From Paramacrobiotus metropolitanus (Eukaryota; Tardigrada; Eutardigrada; Parachela; Macrobiotidae), in the NCBI RefSeq assembly GCF_019649055.1, contig NW_026570365.1, forward strand, positions 124,001 through 188,000: a stretch of DNA of 64,000 nt, given 5' to 3'. Positions 44,691 to 57,393 of the stretch are shown piece by piece (position 1 is the stretch's first letter; each line of letters starts with the position of its first letter). A program made the position numbers and the translations under genes. Below the pieces are notes generated by a model that was given only the letters and a program-made list of their open reading frames with translations, did no database searches and had not been told where the DNA came from.

Positions 44691-46670
44691 TTGATATTGT
44701 ATGATAAAGATCGTATTCATGCACTATAACACTGCTTGAAGTTTAGGTGGGTTATGCACTTCCGCTAATACCTGCCATCCTCGGTGCACCCTGGAGGCCT
44801 GCAAGCAGTTTTGTATAATTTTAGTAACAGTCCGTTCGTTTGGCACAGACACAGTCCTGTCTACGGTACAGCTACTGATTGTATTGATAATAATTAGTTT
44901 AATTTTCTGTCAGTTGCTGCACTCAATTTGCAGTTAAAATTATTCCAATTAAAAATTAAAAGTCACCGCAATGTATGCAGAAAATTCTATGATATAATCC
45001 CATGATATACAGTACTCAAGAGCAACTCCGCTCTGGGAAGGCGGTAAATCCGGGCGACAAATTCATTGGCGTATTTGTCATATTTCAACGTTCAACCATG
45101 TTCCACTGTCAAATGCCGGCAGATGCAGATGTTGTGCGATAATATCCAATTCACGGCCAAGCCGATAAAATTTCAAAGATACGGTCTACTGGAAACTTAA
45201 TTGACTGCAGAGATAGCATTAAACCTGAAATGCAAAATTTTGCGTCTTAAAGCGAAGAAAGTTTTTTCATAGTTTCCTGTCCAGTTGTTAATTTCCAAAT
45301 CCGTTATCCAATCATTCATGTTGCGTGCACCTGCTGCATAGGGACACCGTAATTTATCAGAAGTTTCTCTTCCTTCTCTTTTTTTAATTCTGCGTTTAAT
45401 TAAAGTTTCTTTCTTTGAAATCCTTCTCTTTTTTTAATTCTCTTCCTTCTCTTTTTTTAATTCTTTTTTTAATTCATAAAGAAACTGGAAGCATATTGCA
45501 AAATCACCCTCTGTACTCGTAGTATTCGGCACTACCTTCGGCGCTACCTTCATCTGCGTGCACGAACTGTTATTTTCGTTAAGTTTCTTCCCCTCAAAAA
45601 TGCCGTTTTTTTTGTGAACAGTTGCCATTGCTGCGTAATTTTAACCATCCTCGCCAGACGCCAGTTAGATGTAAGTAACTCTTGCCGTCCTTGTGCCGGT
45701 TTTTCTTCGCATGGCTTGAAACTTTGGACACGTGCCGTTTTCATTTTCGAACAAATTTCTGACCCAGTTTCGCAGGTCTTTTTTGTAGAAGTTACCGCTG
45801 GGTCTTTTTCGTAAAGGCAATCAATCTCAACGCCAACGCTAGCATGGATTGGTAGTGCAACGACTGAATGTTAGTGTCAAAAGTAGTTTACCGAATGAAA
45901 TAAAGGTAGTGCGAGAAAGGGCAGTGCACTAAATGAAATGTAGCGCAACAGCAAACGGAGTAGAATGTTGATGGTAGTTAAGTTATTCTGGGCGGCTACG
46001 ATTGCGCAATAATTTATCTTTGCGTGACCGACGTGACAGAAAGTGGGTATAATCGACTTCGCTTCCCTTCGGTCGATTATACCCACAACTAAAATAACTA
46101 AAAAATAAAATAAAAGTTGCAGTCTTGTGCAGGTGTTCGTTATCAGTTATTGCGATCTTAATGCTTAACTGTTAACTCCTCGCGCTGGTCAAGTCTGTTT
46201 TCCATAATTATGTTTTGCCCGTGTAATCTCGTTTATCTGTGAGAACAAATTAATGAGCATTGATCCAATAACGATCTAAATCGGGTCTTTAATGTACTGT
46301 ATGATATGTATGCGCCCTACCAGCTATTTACTGCCACCTTTAGGTAATCGCGCTGTTGGTTCTATACGCTTTACTCGCTCTAAGTTAATAAACATTTCTT
46401 AATTTGTCATGCAGAATATGTAACTCTTAGGCAGATGTGCGAAATACTTCCGGGCAGGGGTCACTGCTTTCATATAAAATTAGGTACATGCACGTAATCG
46501 ACACACGTACTCTGTGGTAAAGAAACGACAATACAGTATATTTATCTATACTGCTATTTTACAGTACGAGTATTAATTGCTCTTCTTTTATTTGAACAAT
46601 ACGAGAGCATATTTTTATGGTGTTATTCTCTATAGTATTCATTCCTGCGATTTCATGCCACAGCTTTAAC
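44691..46670. other. No gene; simple repeats and one hairpin
   Basis: A CTTCTCTTTTTTTAATTC unit repeats at 45372-45475. A 44-bp hairpin (GTGGGTATAATCGAC and its inverse, 14-base loop) lies at 46043-46086. No coding sequence supported. Confidence 0.55.
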
Positions 46671-46675
46671 CCGAA

Positions 46676-46709
46676 CCCTTACCCGTAGCATTAATGCTAC
46701 GGGTAAGGG
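46676..46709. repeat. Perfect 34-bp palindrome
   Basis: CCCTTACCCGTAGCATT and its exact inverse. The motif ATTAATGCTACGGG is repeated twice more just downstream (46731-46759). Confidence 0.85.
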
Positions 46710-46761
46710 ATGTGTACCTACTACGGGCTAATTAATGCTACGGGCATTAATGCTACGGGTA

Positions 46762-47085
46762 CGAGGCAAGCGGCAACTCTTTCCCATCGCTTTAGTAAAT
46801 TACCTCACTTTCTCTGCTGCATCTTACCCGTGCGCAGGAGCTCACGTGATATTTGATTTCAGCCGTTTCACGTCTAAACCGGTTTGCGGCTATAGTTGAT
46901 TACGCAAACTGATAAAGAATATAGAGAAAAGCACGGCAGGCGAGATTTTATCGCCGGCTCAGTAAGCGCTGATCAGTGATCACAGATGGATACGTTATCA
47001 CGTGAGCGCCTGCACACGGGTAAGATGCAGCAGGGAAAGTGAGGTAATTTACTAAAGCGATGGGAAAGAGTTGCCGCTTGCCTCG
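46762..47085. mobile_element. TA-flanked MITE with ~95-bp arms, 324 bp
   Basis: The arms start CGAGGCAAGCGGCAACTCTT and end with its inverse; about 95 bp pair with three or so mismatches. TA lies at each end. A small hairpin (AGTAGGAAATATGTTCCCTACT) follows at 47092. Confidence 0.85.
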
Positions 47086-47087
47086 TA

Positions 47088-48270
47088 CTGAAAGTAGGAA
47101 ATATGTTCCCTACTTTCGCTACTATATTAAAATTCAAAAACTAATATCCTACGCATCTTGAACGTCCACGTGTAATCAACTGCTATCGAAGAAATTATTA
47201 TTCACATTTCCGCATTCAAATATCGTGAAATACCATTATCCCCTTGCTTATACATGGCTGCTGTTATCATATTCTTATTCTTACAGCACACACAGTATGT
47301 CATATTATTTTTTCACAGGTATTGCGTGATTGTTATTTATTTCACTGAACACCATTGATACACGATTCACATCAATAATTTCCGTTACAAAAATACTTTA
47401 TCGTGCATTATTTATGTTTTTTGCATATCATGGTATTCCTAAACCCATGATTCATTTTATTTTTTTCTTAATATCACCTGTCAATATACTACAGTACTGC
47501 ACATATCATTAAAATTACCAACCATTCGTGAGTGACTGCCAATAAATATTTTTCGAAATCTCATAAAACCACTTCTTACATGCCGATATCAACAATTTTC
47601 AGGGTTGGCTGTTGTGTGCATTACAAACTACCCACCACTGACCGGTGAGTGTACAGCAGATGTCCGTTGTAACAGGCGGGCCACCATCCACGGTTGGCTG
47701 TCAAATCAACCATGGATTGGCAACCACCCAGGGCTGAATCATATTTCCTGTGGATTCTCAGCCCACTAACAGAATGTATTCAGGTACTCGTGAATTTTCC
47801 CATATAGAAGCCCATGCTGAAAATCTTAAGTGTTGAAAATGTGCAACATCCTCCCCAAGTGCACAGCTGCCCAGTTCAGGGCTTATGTTTTCGCTTCTTC
47901 TGAAAGCGATTACGACACGTAGGGTAATTCGTGCGACTTGTGCAGTAAATCCTCTCCAACAACAGAACTAACTAAGAAATCTTACATGGCGCAGGCGAAG
48001 GATCAACCTGCCAACAGCGTTGTATTTTTTTTTGTTAAAATGCGATGCGAATTGCATAAAGCAACGACCGACGTACAGTATCTGGAGGGTAAAGAAATTT
48101 TTAACTATTTCTAAGTACGTATCTTTAATAAATTCAAATAACACTATGTAAGTGAAACGAAGAATGTTTGCGTGCCATCGAATCCACCGGGCAATGCCAG
48201 AGTCTGTTCGTTGTCTGTTTTTCCACTATGTGACTTACCGTATTCCATGCCAGATATTGATCCGTTTTAA
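47088..48270. other. No gene seen
   Basis: Short repeated GGTTGGCTGT motifs at 47604-47705. No coding sequence supported. Confidence 0.45.
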
Positions 48271-48892
48271 CCCTTAATGGCCTGACATATTTTTTTCCGT
48301 GAACGCCTAACTGCATCAATCTGATACAAGTGATAGCCATTGGTCTGTTTGGCACAGGCAGGATACTGGAGTCTGGACCTCTATGCATTCAGCACACAGT
48401 GCGCGCATGGAGACCTACTTATGCAGCCAGTACAGGGACAGAACTTAATCAATGCTCTCTCTTGCGCTGACCATTCTGTAGGACAAAAGAAATTTCATTT
48501 TCGGATGCCGGCTTGTATTCTCATCCGGCATAAGGACACCATCGCGGATCAGAATTTTTTCACGATTGTTAGCAAACGTACCATTTTCGAAACGTGCCTG
48601 CTAGGAGCGTCGATTGTTTGTGCAGCACCAAGGATTTATCTAATCTGCAAGTTCTGTGCCATTAATTTATGCCACACGTTTAACTTACTTCCGGCAAAAC
48701 ATGTATGATCTTCATACATCTGTTTTTCTCAAAAACTATTATCTTTTCAAATTTGCAAAAATGGTTAGGAGTATGCTGCAGGTGTCGGCATAGCATACCA
48801 CGGAAGAAAAATGCAAAATTTGAGCTTGTACGGTATGTACAGTGCGTTTTTAAAGGTGATGTATCAGTTTTACGATGTCAGGTCATTAAGGG
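48271..48892. mobile_element. piggyBac-like or TAA-target MITE, 622 bp
   Basis: The ends are CCCTTAATGGCCTGACAT and its inverse ATGTCAGGTCATTAAGGG. The left flank reads TTAA and the right TAAA: either a mutated TTAA duplication (with CCC/GGG ends, as in piggyBac) or a TAA duplication. The 122-codon frame inside (48340-48708) does not resemble a transposase. Confidence 0.7.
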
Positions 48893-49464
48893 TAAAGACA
48901 ATGCGATGCGGTTTTATTGCTGCTTGACAAACAGAGTAAAGTTCGTCGTTGGTGATTACTGCTCCTTCGACCATGAACCGAATCAGATGTTTTAAGACAG
49001 CGCTGCGAATGCCGGCAATGGCGGGAATTTTCGCCTGCAGAATTATAACAATAATTCACGGCCTTAATTTTAACGAGCAATAAAGAATACATTGCGTTAC
49101 AACCTAACAAAATGAACAACGGTTTTATTTGGCAATAGCCACCGTTCATAACAAAATGCCTGATGTCGCTGATGGTCATTATCGAGTTTTATGTTTTCTT
49201 TCACCGGTTCCAGGAGTTTATTTGCGATAAGAATGCGCCGCCAAATACTGTCTGCGGTTTGACACATTCTGCTAATACTCAAAAGCCTTAATAAGTCAGC
49301 ATCCCCTGAATAAATACACAAAATTACGTTTCTTTTTTTACAATCCCAGGCCGTAGCAATAGATAATCCTTCCTCTAGTCAGCGTCGCTCACCAAAATAC
49401 TAGTATTCGCCAGCAAAGGTTGGCGAATCGGCGGAAATAGCAAAATTGCTCTCATAAATGTTGG
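48893..49464. other. No gene seen
   Basis: No coding sequence supported. The duplicated block begins near 49465. Confidence 0.4.
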
Positions 49465-49873
49465 CTGTAAGCGGTTTGACAAAAATCCGATGCTTCCGTT
49501 ACAAATTTGTATCTTTGTAGAACAAAGAAATGCGTACTTTCTCCTGAGCTCCATAGGAGTCGCAGTAGCAGTACAAAATAGTAATAGCACAAAGCACGTC
49601 GCAGTAATACATAGCACAAAAAGTAATGCCACTTACAGTAATACCAGAAAATTAGCGTATTCCATACAGAAACCTCCGATATTAACAAGAAAACAGCGGT
49701 CAGGCAGATACATAGCAAGCCGTAGCTTAGTAGGACAATATTTGACCCTAGAGAACTGAACCAAGGCGTTTCTATTTTCGCTCTTCATTAGTAAAAATGC
49801 AGTAAGTAACGATGGATAACTGATATTAATAACACGGTGTTGCAGTCGTGAGAGCGTCTTTATCCAAGATACT

Positions 49874-50338
49874 AGTTGGTTCGGGGCACCACATAACTCG
49901 TGCGAAATCGTGCGAAATCTGGGCGAAGCGGTCCGCCAGTGCCGGATTCCGCTCCTGCTTGGAACCCCCCAAGTTTCCCAAGATGGCAGCTAAAAGCTTT
50001 GGGTTTGATGGCCGCAGCGCCGCGGATGGCCTGGTCTCGCTTTCTCCAGAGTATTTTGCCCGGACAAGGTGGGCCGGGTCAGGTGTGTGAGAAGACTCCG
50101 GTTGGTAGGGGGAGACGAAGGCGGTCGACGGTACAGCCCGATGCTTACTGAGAGAATGCCTTCGGGGCTACGGTTGGACCTCAACGTTGGAGTTGTCCGA
50201 GTCCTTTAAAGCGGCGATGATCCATTCTGATACATTAACAGCCATTGGCTGTTGGCTGTCAGCCAATATATTTAATGTGCTAAACACAACGATGACGATT
50301 AAGACATGATGCATAGCAATCGATTCGCAATTCAACAT
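49874..50338 (-). pseudogene. Broken copy 3 of the small membrane-protein family
   Basis: It aligns with 4538-4987 along its length. Three lesions are visible: a short internal duplication (GGCTGTTGGCTGTCAGCC, near 50246-50264) adds residues in the membrane segment, a TGG codon after VQP reads TAG (near 50178), and a 10-bp tandem duplication CGTGCGAAAT (near 49901-49918) shifts the frame before the C-terminal motif. The TATA box at 50455-50462 is kept. Confidence 0.75.
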
Positions 50339-50454
50339 TTTATGAAAGCATCAGAAAAACTGAACTGAAATATGTTTTATTAATTCTATTAAAGCAGATG
50401 CAGATCATCATCACAAACAAGACGTGTGTTGCTCTATACATATTTATTTGCAAG

Positions 50455-50462
50455 TTTATATA
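50455..50462 (-). promoter_or_regulatory. Conserved TATA box of the broken copy 3
   Basis: TATATAAA, 117-124 bp upstream of the ATG, at the same place as in copy 1. Confidence 0.45.
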
Positions 50463-51563
50463 CTCATGCAAAGCGTCCGCACAATCAATGGGTTCCGTTA
50501 CAAACTTTATTAACTCTAATTCGTGTTGAGCGCAATACTGTTTGTGAGTCAATAAGGGAATTCATTAAGTTACTGCTGTAAATCTATAGGTCGATCACAT
50601 CCTCATTGTTGATTTCATTGAAGTAAAGTGTACTTTCCTTACCAGGATTGGTGGTTTTATGACCCTTATCTTGCGTGACTCCCCTCATCCTCTGCCTCCG
50701 TCTTGAAATTTCAGGATGCGCGCTGAGAACCAGAAATAAACAAAGACGGATTTGACACCCAAGTGGCAAATTTCCGGACTTGTTTCCTAATGACTTAATA
50801 GCCGCCCACGAGCTAACAGCGGAAACCCAAAGCACCCATTCTAAATTGACATCCGGATTTGCTGTATTCCAACTTTAATGGCAGAGGACAGTGCTAATGC
50901 ACTTCGTTTACTTAAAGAAGATATTTATTAAAAGTCATCCAATTAACGGCTCTTTATACCGCTTAAGAAAGCCGGTGCAACAAACGCTCCTGAAAGTAAA
51001 AAGAAATTAATGCCCTATCAAGAGCTTATGCAAATAATAGTTTATTTCCTGACATTTAGCAATACTGCTGCTAAACACTGGGAAAGTGTATTTAGCTCCA
51101 GGGAGCTGTCCAGTCGGAACTGACTGGGTCATATTCAGTTATCATAGCAGCCACTGGATAAGGCATGGCTTCCCAATGTAGACGAAATTAAAAAGGCACC
51201 GGTTTTCCTGCATCCAGCCAAAAGAGACGTCAAAACAACGGCAACATTAGCACTGGAAAACTTTCTACTGCTGACTGCCGGTGAGGTGGACACAATGGTA
51301 TCATGATTGGAATTATCGCAAAGTACTGACTGATTCCAAGTTACTCACAGCACATGTTTGGCAATAACTCGAAGTTTTCGTTAACATAAAACTGTTGATC
51401 CCTTATCAAGCATACACACACAACATGCACGGGATTAAAGCGATTTAATATGACATTTGGTAACAATTAATAAATCGCCGTCATCCGGTTCACGATTACC
51501 AGTCTTCCATGGTGAAAAACTTTTAGCCATAATTTATCATTGCACCAACTGTGAGGTAATATT

Positions 51564-52894
51564 CGACCGAAGCGTAGCGAAGGTCCTCTATGTTCAGAAT
51601 TAATGGGAAGCGTGATGACCGTTCGTCGTCACCGCCACTAAATGCACATATGCACAGTAGCATTGGGAAGAGGTGCACCAATGCGCGGTGGCCGTATATA
51701 CTCACACCCCATGTAACTGGCGATGTCCGTTCGTCGGTCACCGCCACCAAATGCACATATGCACAGTACCATTGGGAAGAGGTGCACCAATGCGCGGTGG
51801 CCGTATATACTCACACCCCATGTAACTGGCGATGTCCGTTCGTCGGTCACCGCCACCAAATGCATATATGCACGGTAGCATTGGGAAGCGATGCCCAATG
51901 CGAGGTGGCGGTATATACATAATCACGCCCCGAGTAACTTGGGTTGCCCGTTCGTCGATCACTACCGTCTGATCTGAAAAAGGAGAATGCACCGTAGCCC
52001 CGTACATTCAGGACCTTTGAATATTGTGGTGAACGTGGTGTTGGACACATTTTGAATCTGCTTTCCCAACAGCCGACAATGCGCTTGTAAAGCACGTAGT
52101 CCACTTCAACTGGAGGGGCGAAGCTCCAGTCAAACGGATGAAATGACGGGTTCAGTTCGTCAGTTCGGGCCTCCAGTATAGGCGTTCCCATTAGTTTCAC
52201 TTGAAGTATACCGCTTGCTTAACCGATAGAACCATCCGTCGGTTCAGAAAAAATCCGTTGTACGTAAACTCTGCTCTTCCGCGATTTTGTTTAATGTCAT
52301 GTCAATGTTGCCTCCGCAGCTTCTCAAGGCTACTGACAGAGGTTGCCATTTAGTCAAACAAGAAGCCATTTAGTCAAACAAGAAGTCCTACCGGCAAAGC
52401 CACTAAACCTAACCTCCCTCTCCACCTCCCCCCCCTGGCTTCGCCGGCATAAATTAATATTTTTTCATAGTGTATGATCTGACCTGCATCATTCTTAAGG
52501 GGACCGGACTGGCAAAAACGCCCAGCAGACATTTTTGCTTTTTTCGGAGTAACCGTAAAAATCTCTGATCCCGAGTAATACAGTTTGTCTAGCAGAGAAG
52601 ACAATATTTCTAAGGTAAAACAACATGATATCTGCTTGGTGTAGCAGAAATTACATTTAAACAAAACCGTACGCTTGCGAAAACACAGTTAGTAGAGCAG
52701 TGGACGAATTTTCTGTTAGATGGCTTTCCCGATTTCATTGATGCTCTATTGATGCTCTGGTAATGCTGCTCTGTTGAAAATAGCTTAAACTGCCTTACCA
52801 TTAGAGGCTTACCACAAACTATTGTAATTTAGACACATATTCCTGCTGCGCTTCGGTCATGCAGTGCCCGCAAAAAGCGAGTGCACTTTCCTAG
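51564..52894 (+). mobile_element. HINE-like element D, with internal 109-bp tandem repeat
   Basis: Starts CGACCGAAGCGTAGCGAAGG after a host T and ends GTGCACTTTCCTAG before a host T. The inverted 5' end copy (GCTGCGCTTCGGTCA) lies about 45 bp from the 3' end and is followed by a weak hairpin. Inside, a 109-bp unit repeats almost three times (TGCACATATGCAC at 51642, 51751 and, altered, 51860), and a 20-bp unit (CCATTTAGTCAAACAAGAAG) repeats at 52347-52386. Central tandem repeats are common in published HINEs. Open frames inside are repeat artefacts. Confidence 0.8.
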
Positions 52895-54076
52895 TATACA
52901 GATATTCGTACTACATACGAGTATATATGCTGCGTAAGTGTACTGTCATGCATGTGAACAAATGTTGAGATGAAAGTTGTGTGGATTTCTTAATGTTTTG
53001 ATCGTTGACGACGAAAAAGTTACATCCAAACGAAAGCATCCAGAGGTATGCCTTTGTCATGACCGGTGAAATGTAATTATCGCACGCGCTTGCTAATTGA
53101 CTGCATTGTACGCCTCCGATTTGGTCTGCCAGTTTCGCTAGAACTGAGTACGGTCACAAGCGCCATGATTAATTTTTATCTACATTTTTAATGCCTCAAC
53201 TACGTTTTATTGTTTCAGAAACTTTAGTTTTAACGGAAACGTTTAAAATCAACCATTTCTGATAGAGGAAAGTTTGCTCTTTCTAATGATGTGTTTTCGT
53301 AAAATGACGATAAATATGCACATGTACCAGGCCAAATCCTTTAATCACTAGCATCTCGCTTAATGGTATCACTGCTCTGGACAATCCCATTTCCATGAAT
53401 TTAGTCTGAAAGAACTTTTCACGTTCAAGTCTGTGGGAGATGCAACTTTTTCGAGGTCACCTTGAGCACTCATGGCGCAAGTTCGTTCTGCTAAACCCTA
53501 ACGGATACCATCTGGGTTTCTCGATAGTTTTTAAAAATGCCCAAGAAAAGTACCGGCTGGAACGTTTTCAGTGGTGCAGTTATAACCGTGCGGAAAATGG
53601 CTACTACCCCCCCCCCTTGAATCCAAGCCAGGCCCCTTACTGTCAAAGCCAAACGATCTCAACTTTGACACTATTATATCTCCAAGAAAATTTTTCGCCA
53701 GAAAAATGCAAAAATGAGAACAAAATTGCGTACGGAACATTTTTAGAATTTTAGAATTAATTTAGTAACTTCCACAAATTGGATTGGCACCCCTTTACTC
53801 GAAAGAGAGACGTAAAATATCGTAATCAGAATCAGATAAACACGTGTTAGAAATTTTATTAGAAGATTCTGTAGCGATGTGAACGAGTATAGAGTTAGGT
53901 TAGTCTGATGAATATTTTTTATGGAGCGCAACTTTGTCCAGAGCATAAAATTTGTCAGACGCCTCGAAGAGCGTCACGGCAACGGCATGCTCTTCCGGTT
54001 CAAAAAATCCCAAATATATGTATCATTTTCTCGTAGTATTGGTGCTGGTTGCTGGCGTTGGCTAATCCAGAACCGA
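52895..54076. other. No gene seen
   Basis: No coding sequence supported. The 104-codon frame at 53440-53754 is unrecognised. Confidence 0.4.
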
Positions 54077-54078
54077 TA

Positions 54079-54220
54079 CTGTACCCGCGCGAGTTTAAGG
54101 GACAGAAAATTGCCCCAGACCGCCCGCACTAGACGTCGGTTTCTTTCACATCAAAGAAACCGACGTCTAGTGCGGGCGGTCCAGGGGAATTTACTGTCCC
54201 TTAAACTCGCGCGGGTACAG
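54079..54220. mobile_element. TA-flanked hairpin MITE, 142 bp
   Basis: CTGTACCCGCGCGAGTTTAA and its inverse form the ends, and CCGCCCGCACTAGACGTCGG pairs near the centre, so nearly the whole element is one hairpin. TA flanks it (54077-54078, 54221-54222). Confidence 0.88.
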
Positions 54221-54222
54221 TA

Positions 54223-56159
54223 ATACTAATGTATGAATCTGTAAAAATAAGATAGCCTTTTAACGGCGTTTAATTTCTGCAGCGTCCGGTTACATGGTTA
54301 CAATAATGCCGTGGGAATGGGAGGTCACGGAATGCACAACGGATACGGCCGGATTGGCGTTGCCGTTAGGCGGTGGCCTTCTAGGATAACAAGCGGACAT
54401 TCCTCTTATAGTGACATACATAACTTTCTAACGTTATTTCCTTTTTGGGTTTGCGGGATAGTTTAATCAGATTATTCTCCACATCATGGCTGTGCCTGCT
54501 GTGAAATTTATCGATTCTATCGCTGGGTGACGGCATGTTGTGCATTAAAATGTTTTCTACGTATAACGTGCCTGGAGGAAACTGCCATGAATATGGAATT
54601 CGTACACAGGCTTTGACGGCTGATTATGAGAAGAATTACAGCTTTCACTTTTCTCCGTAAACCAGCTGCTGCCAGTTCGTGCGAAATCATGTGGTACCAT
54701 TAAAAAATAAACGACACTACACTACAACAGGAAGATAAAAGAAATTCATGGAGAAAAAGTTTTATAATTTATGCTGACGTTTATTTTGTGTAGCAATATC
54801 CCCCCCCCCTCAAATGCACAGGCACACCTGTGCATTTGAGGGGGGGGGATATTGCTTATTATTTTGAAAAAAACAGGACAATATAGACAAGTATCTGTAG
54901 ACTGTACGTAGTGGAATAAGTTCATAATCAGGACAGCCCGTGCCGGGGCCGCATACATTACGAGCGGAGGCAAACACGAATCCACTCTCACAATCAGTTT
55001 TTCCATGCTCTTTTTACCTGATGATCCACATTTAGGGATCAAACACCTCTACGAGCCTGTTAAATAATCTCTTACGTGTAGGTACAGTGAAAAACAGATA
55101 TTGACGTACGCGCAATTTGCAAAGCCACACTCCTTGAGCGTTAAATGCATTTGACATGGCTGTTGCGCTACTGAAGTACAAGCACTGTAACTGAATATGC
55201 CGTCACAGCATTAGAGTACAGCGGCGATGATTCCAAAGGTCGGCACCGCATCATCGCTTGTCACCGGCTCTTTAACGGGAAAGACACTTTTGTACCGTAA
55301 ATACAGGTAATGCGGAAGGATACAAGGGAATGAGGGGTCAACGGCTGGTCTCGTGCTTCTTTAAACTTATTAGGTTGACCACAGCTTTCAGTTTGTTACA
55401 ATTTTTGTTACAGTTTTTTGCTCACTTTTTGGTTTTGCCTGCTCCAACATAGGGAATGTGCGAAATGAGATTTGTTTTCGTACTGCCAAAACTTGTAGCA
55501 TTAGTGGTGCTGGTGTATTTTGTGTTCACCATGTTTGTTTGCCTGTAAAAATGCAGATGACCCGGCGTACAGTATCGCGCCCAGATAAACCAACCCACGG
55601 CGATTACGCAGTCAGCTGACTCGGCTGATGGCTCCTCTTGCTTCCTGTAAACCGTAGCTATATAGATATACAGTATGAGCACATAGTGTGATTCCTCGTT
55701 ATACATCTGCCTGTACTATCAGCGATTCGACAGAACTCTACATAAGGTAAAATATCGTATCGTTAATTGAGCTCATACACGCACCAAATAAAGCGGTTGT
55801 ACGCCACAGGCAAATTTTTGTCGTTTTTAAGTTGCTGACTGCCGTTATATACTATATAATCCTGCTTTACCGCTAACATAACTCGTGATCGTATTGACCG
55901 GGCATATGCAAGTATTTCGGGTATTTCGCCACGGGGAACATTTAGCCATCAGCCATGATTCTGATTCTCCTATTCTAATGCCGCAAACTACTACTCACAC
56001 AAACATAAACGCCCAATACTGTTAAAAAGGATAATAACATGGTTCAGGTTACTTTTGCCATTTGCCTAAAAGTGAATAAAATGTCGGGTTAGATAGGTTT
56101 ACTGCATTTTCAAATAAAGAAAAACAAATAACTAACTTTTTCAATAAGCTAACTTAGCT
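54223..56159. other. No gene; C-rich palindrome
   Basis: At 54796-54859 a 64-bp palindrome contains ATATCCCCCCCCCCTC, AAATGCACAGG and their inverse. No coding sequence supported. Confidence 0.55.
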
Positions 56160-56195
56160 TTCTTACCAATATTTACTTCTTTTCCAATAAGGAGA

Positions 56196-56828
56196 ACGCA
56201 CATCTTCGCTATGTTCTTTGTCCTGGCACCCGCAATCAACGTTATCGAAATGCAAAGCTGTAAGTCGGATCTGTGTGAGTCGGAGTGGAAAGCTGATAGG
56301 TACCTGTATAGCGGAAGTGGCGTACACTCACGAGGTACGTGGGACATACGTACTGTACATCTTTTTGTATTAAACGCATTTGTGGTATTTTTGACGCCAT
56401 GCAGCTGTAACATTACTCGCATTGTTTTCATTAACTTAATTACCTATTTGAGCTTTCTCTCATTTTAGGGTTAGCGAACGCAAAACAAAAGATATTTATT
56501 AGGAGAATACATTCTTTCTATCGAGTATTTATGGCTCAGTGTACATGTGTTATTATCAAAAAGGTATTCAAAAGTTATATGGCTTTTTATATAAACCTTA
56601 CTGGTCTCTTTTAAAACTATGTCCAGCGTCCCGATGTTAAATAAAGTTATGTATTATTAAATATTTTATTATGGTACTAAATTGCAGCCTACAATAGACA
56701 AGATCACGAACGCAGTATTGCTGTTTTTATGCAAGGACGGCCATGACGTGGACTGGATTTCAGCTGTAGGTACACACTGTCAGGATGGAAGCGGAGAAGA
56801 AGCGATTCCTGCCCAGTGCTGGTTGTAA
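56196..56828 (+). pseudogene. Broken paralog of the six-cysteine secreted peptide
   Basis: Exon 1 (56196-56334, GTACGT donor) and exon 2 (56688-56828, TTGCAG acceptor) match the gene at 38017-38600, with the intron at the same place and phase. The start codon position reads ACG, a conserved Cys in exon 1 reads Ser or Tyr, extra residues are present after the first Cys, and an extra T near 56719 shifts the frame of exon 2. An internal ATG at 56211 leaves part of the signal sequence. It is likely non-functional. Confidence 0.72.
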
Positions 56829-57393
56829 AAGTGCTTGTACTGCTGATTGCAGATTTCCATTTGTATAATTTACGTACTGTACTTTCGAGACGCCGCTGAT
56901 TGTTGGCACTAACATACTAACCAATAATTGAAAACTGTTGGGTTGTAATTAAATCTTCTTTTTATAAGCTGGATGAGTGGTACTGGCTTGCGCTAATAAA
57001 GAATAATAATTCAGAAATTAAGAAACGGTTGGAAGGCTATAAGTACAACACACCATAGCGGATACACTGCGTCCGGCACTGTTCTTTTAGGCAATTAGGC
57101 ACAAACCACAATCGCAAAATATGCATACATAATTTTCGAAACTTGTTGTCAGTTATATTTGATGCACTATGCAGGCATATTACTTATGAAATCGTAGGTC
57201 GTTGGACGTGGGGTTGTTTTGTAGAAGCATTCCAATAGCTGTTCAGAATTTAATTATACCCTAATCATTATATCTGGTTAAAGAACAAAATCTTTTTCAA
57301 GTTTGGTTCCCGAAAACCACTTGTACCAACGACTACCATGATCTTCCTAACTCATTTATTTGAAAATTTTATTAGCTTTAGAATATATTTAAA

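Larger units (their letters stand above)
49465..51140. repeat. Segmental duplication block, copy 3 (no HINE insertion)
   Basis: Homologous to 2937-5870 in the same orientation. Near 49634-49644 the flanks of HINE element A are directly joined (ACAGTAATACCAGAAAAT), giving the pre-insertion state. Confidence 0.8.

Noticed and set aside
48340-48708. Possible transposase remnant inside the CCCTTAATG-ended element
   Set aside because: No piggyBac or Harbinger motif is visible in any frame, so only the terminal repeats were used to classify it.
51590-52200. Several frames of 77-117 codons, mirrored at 58095-58711
   Set aside because: Products of the 109-bp tandem repeats in HINE elements D and E.
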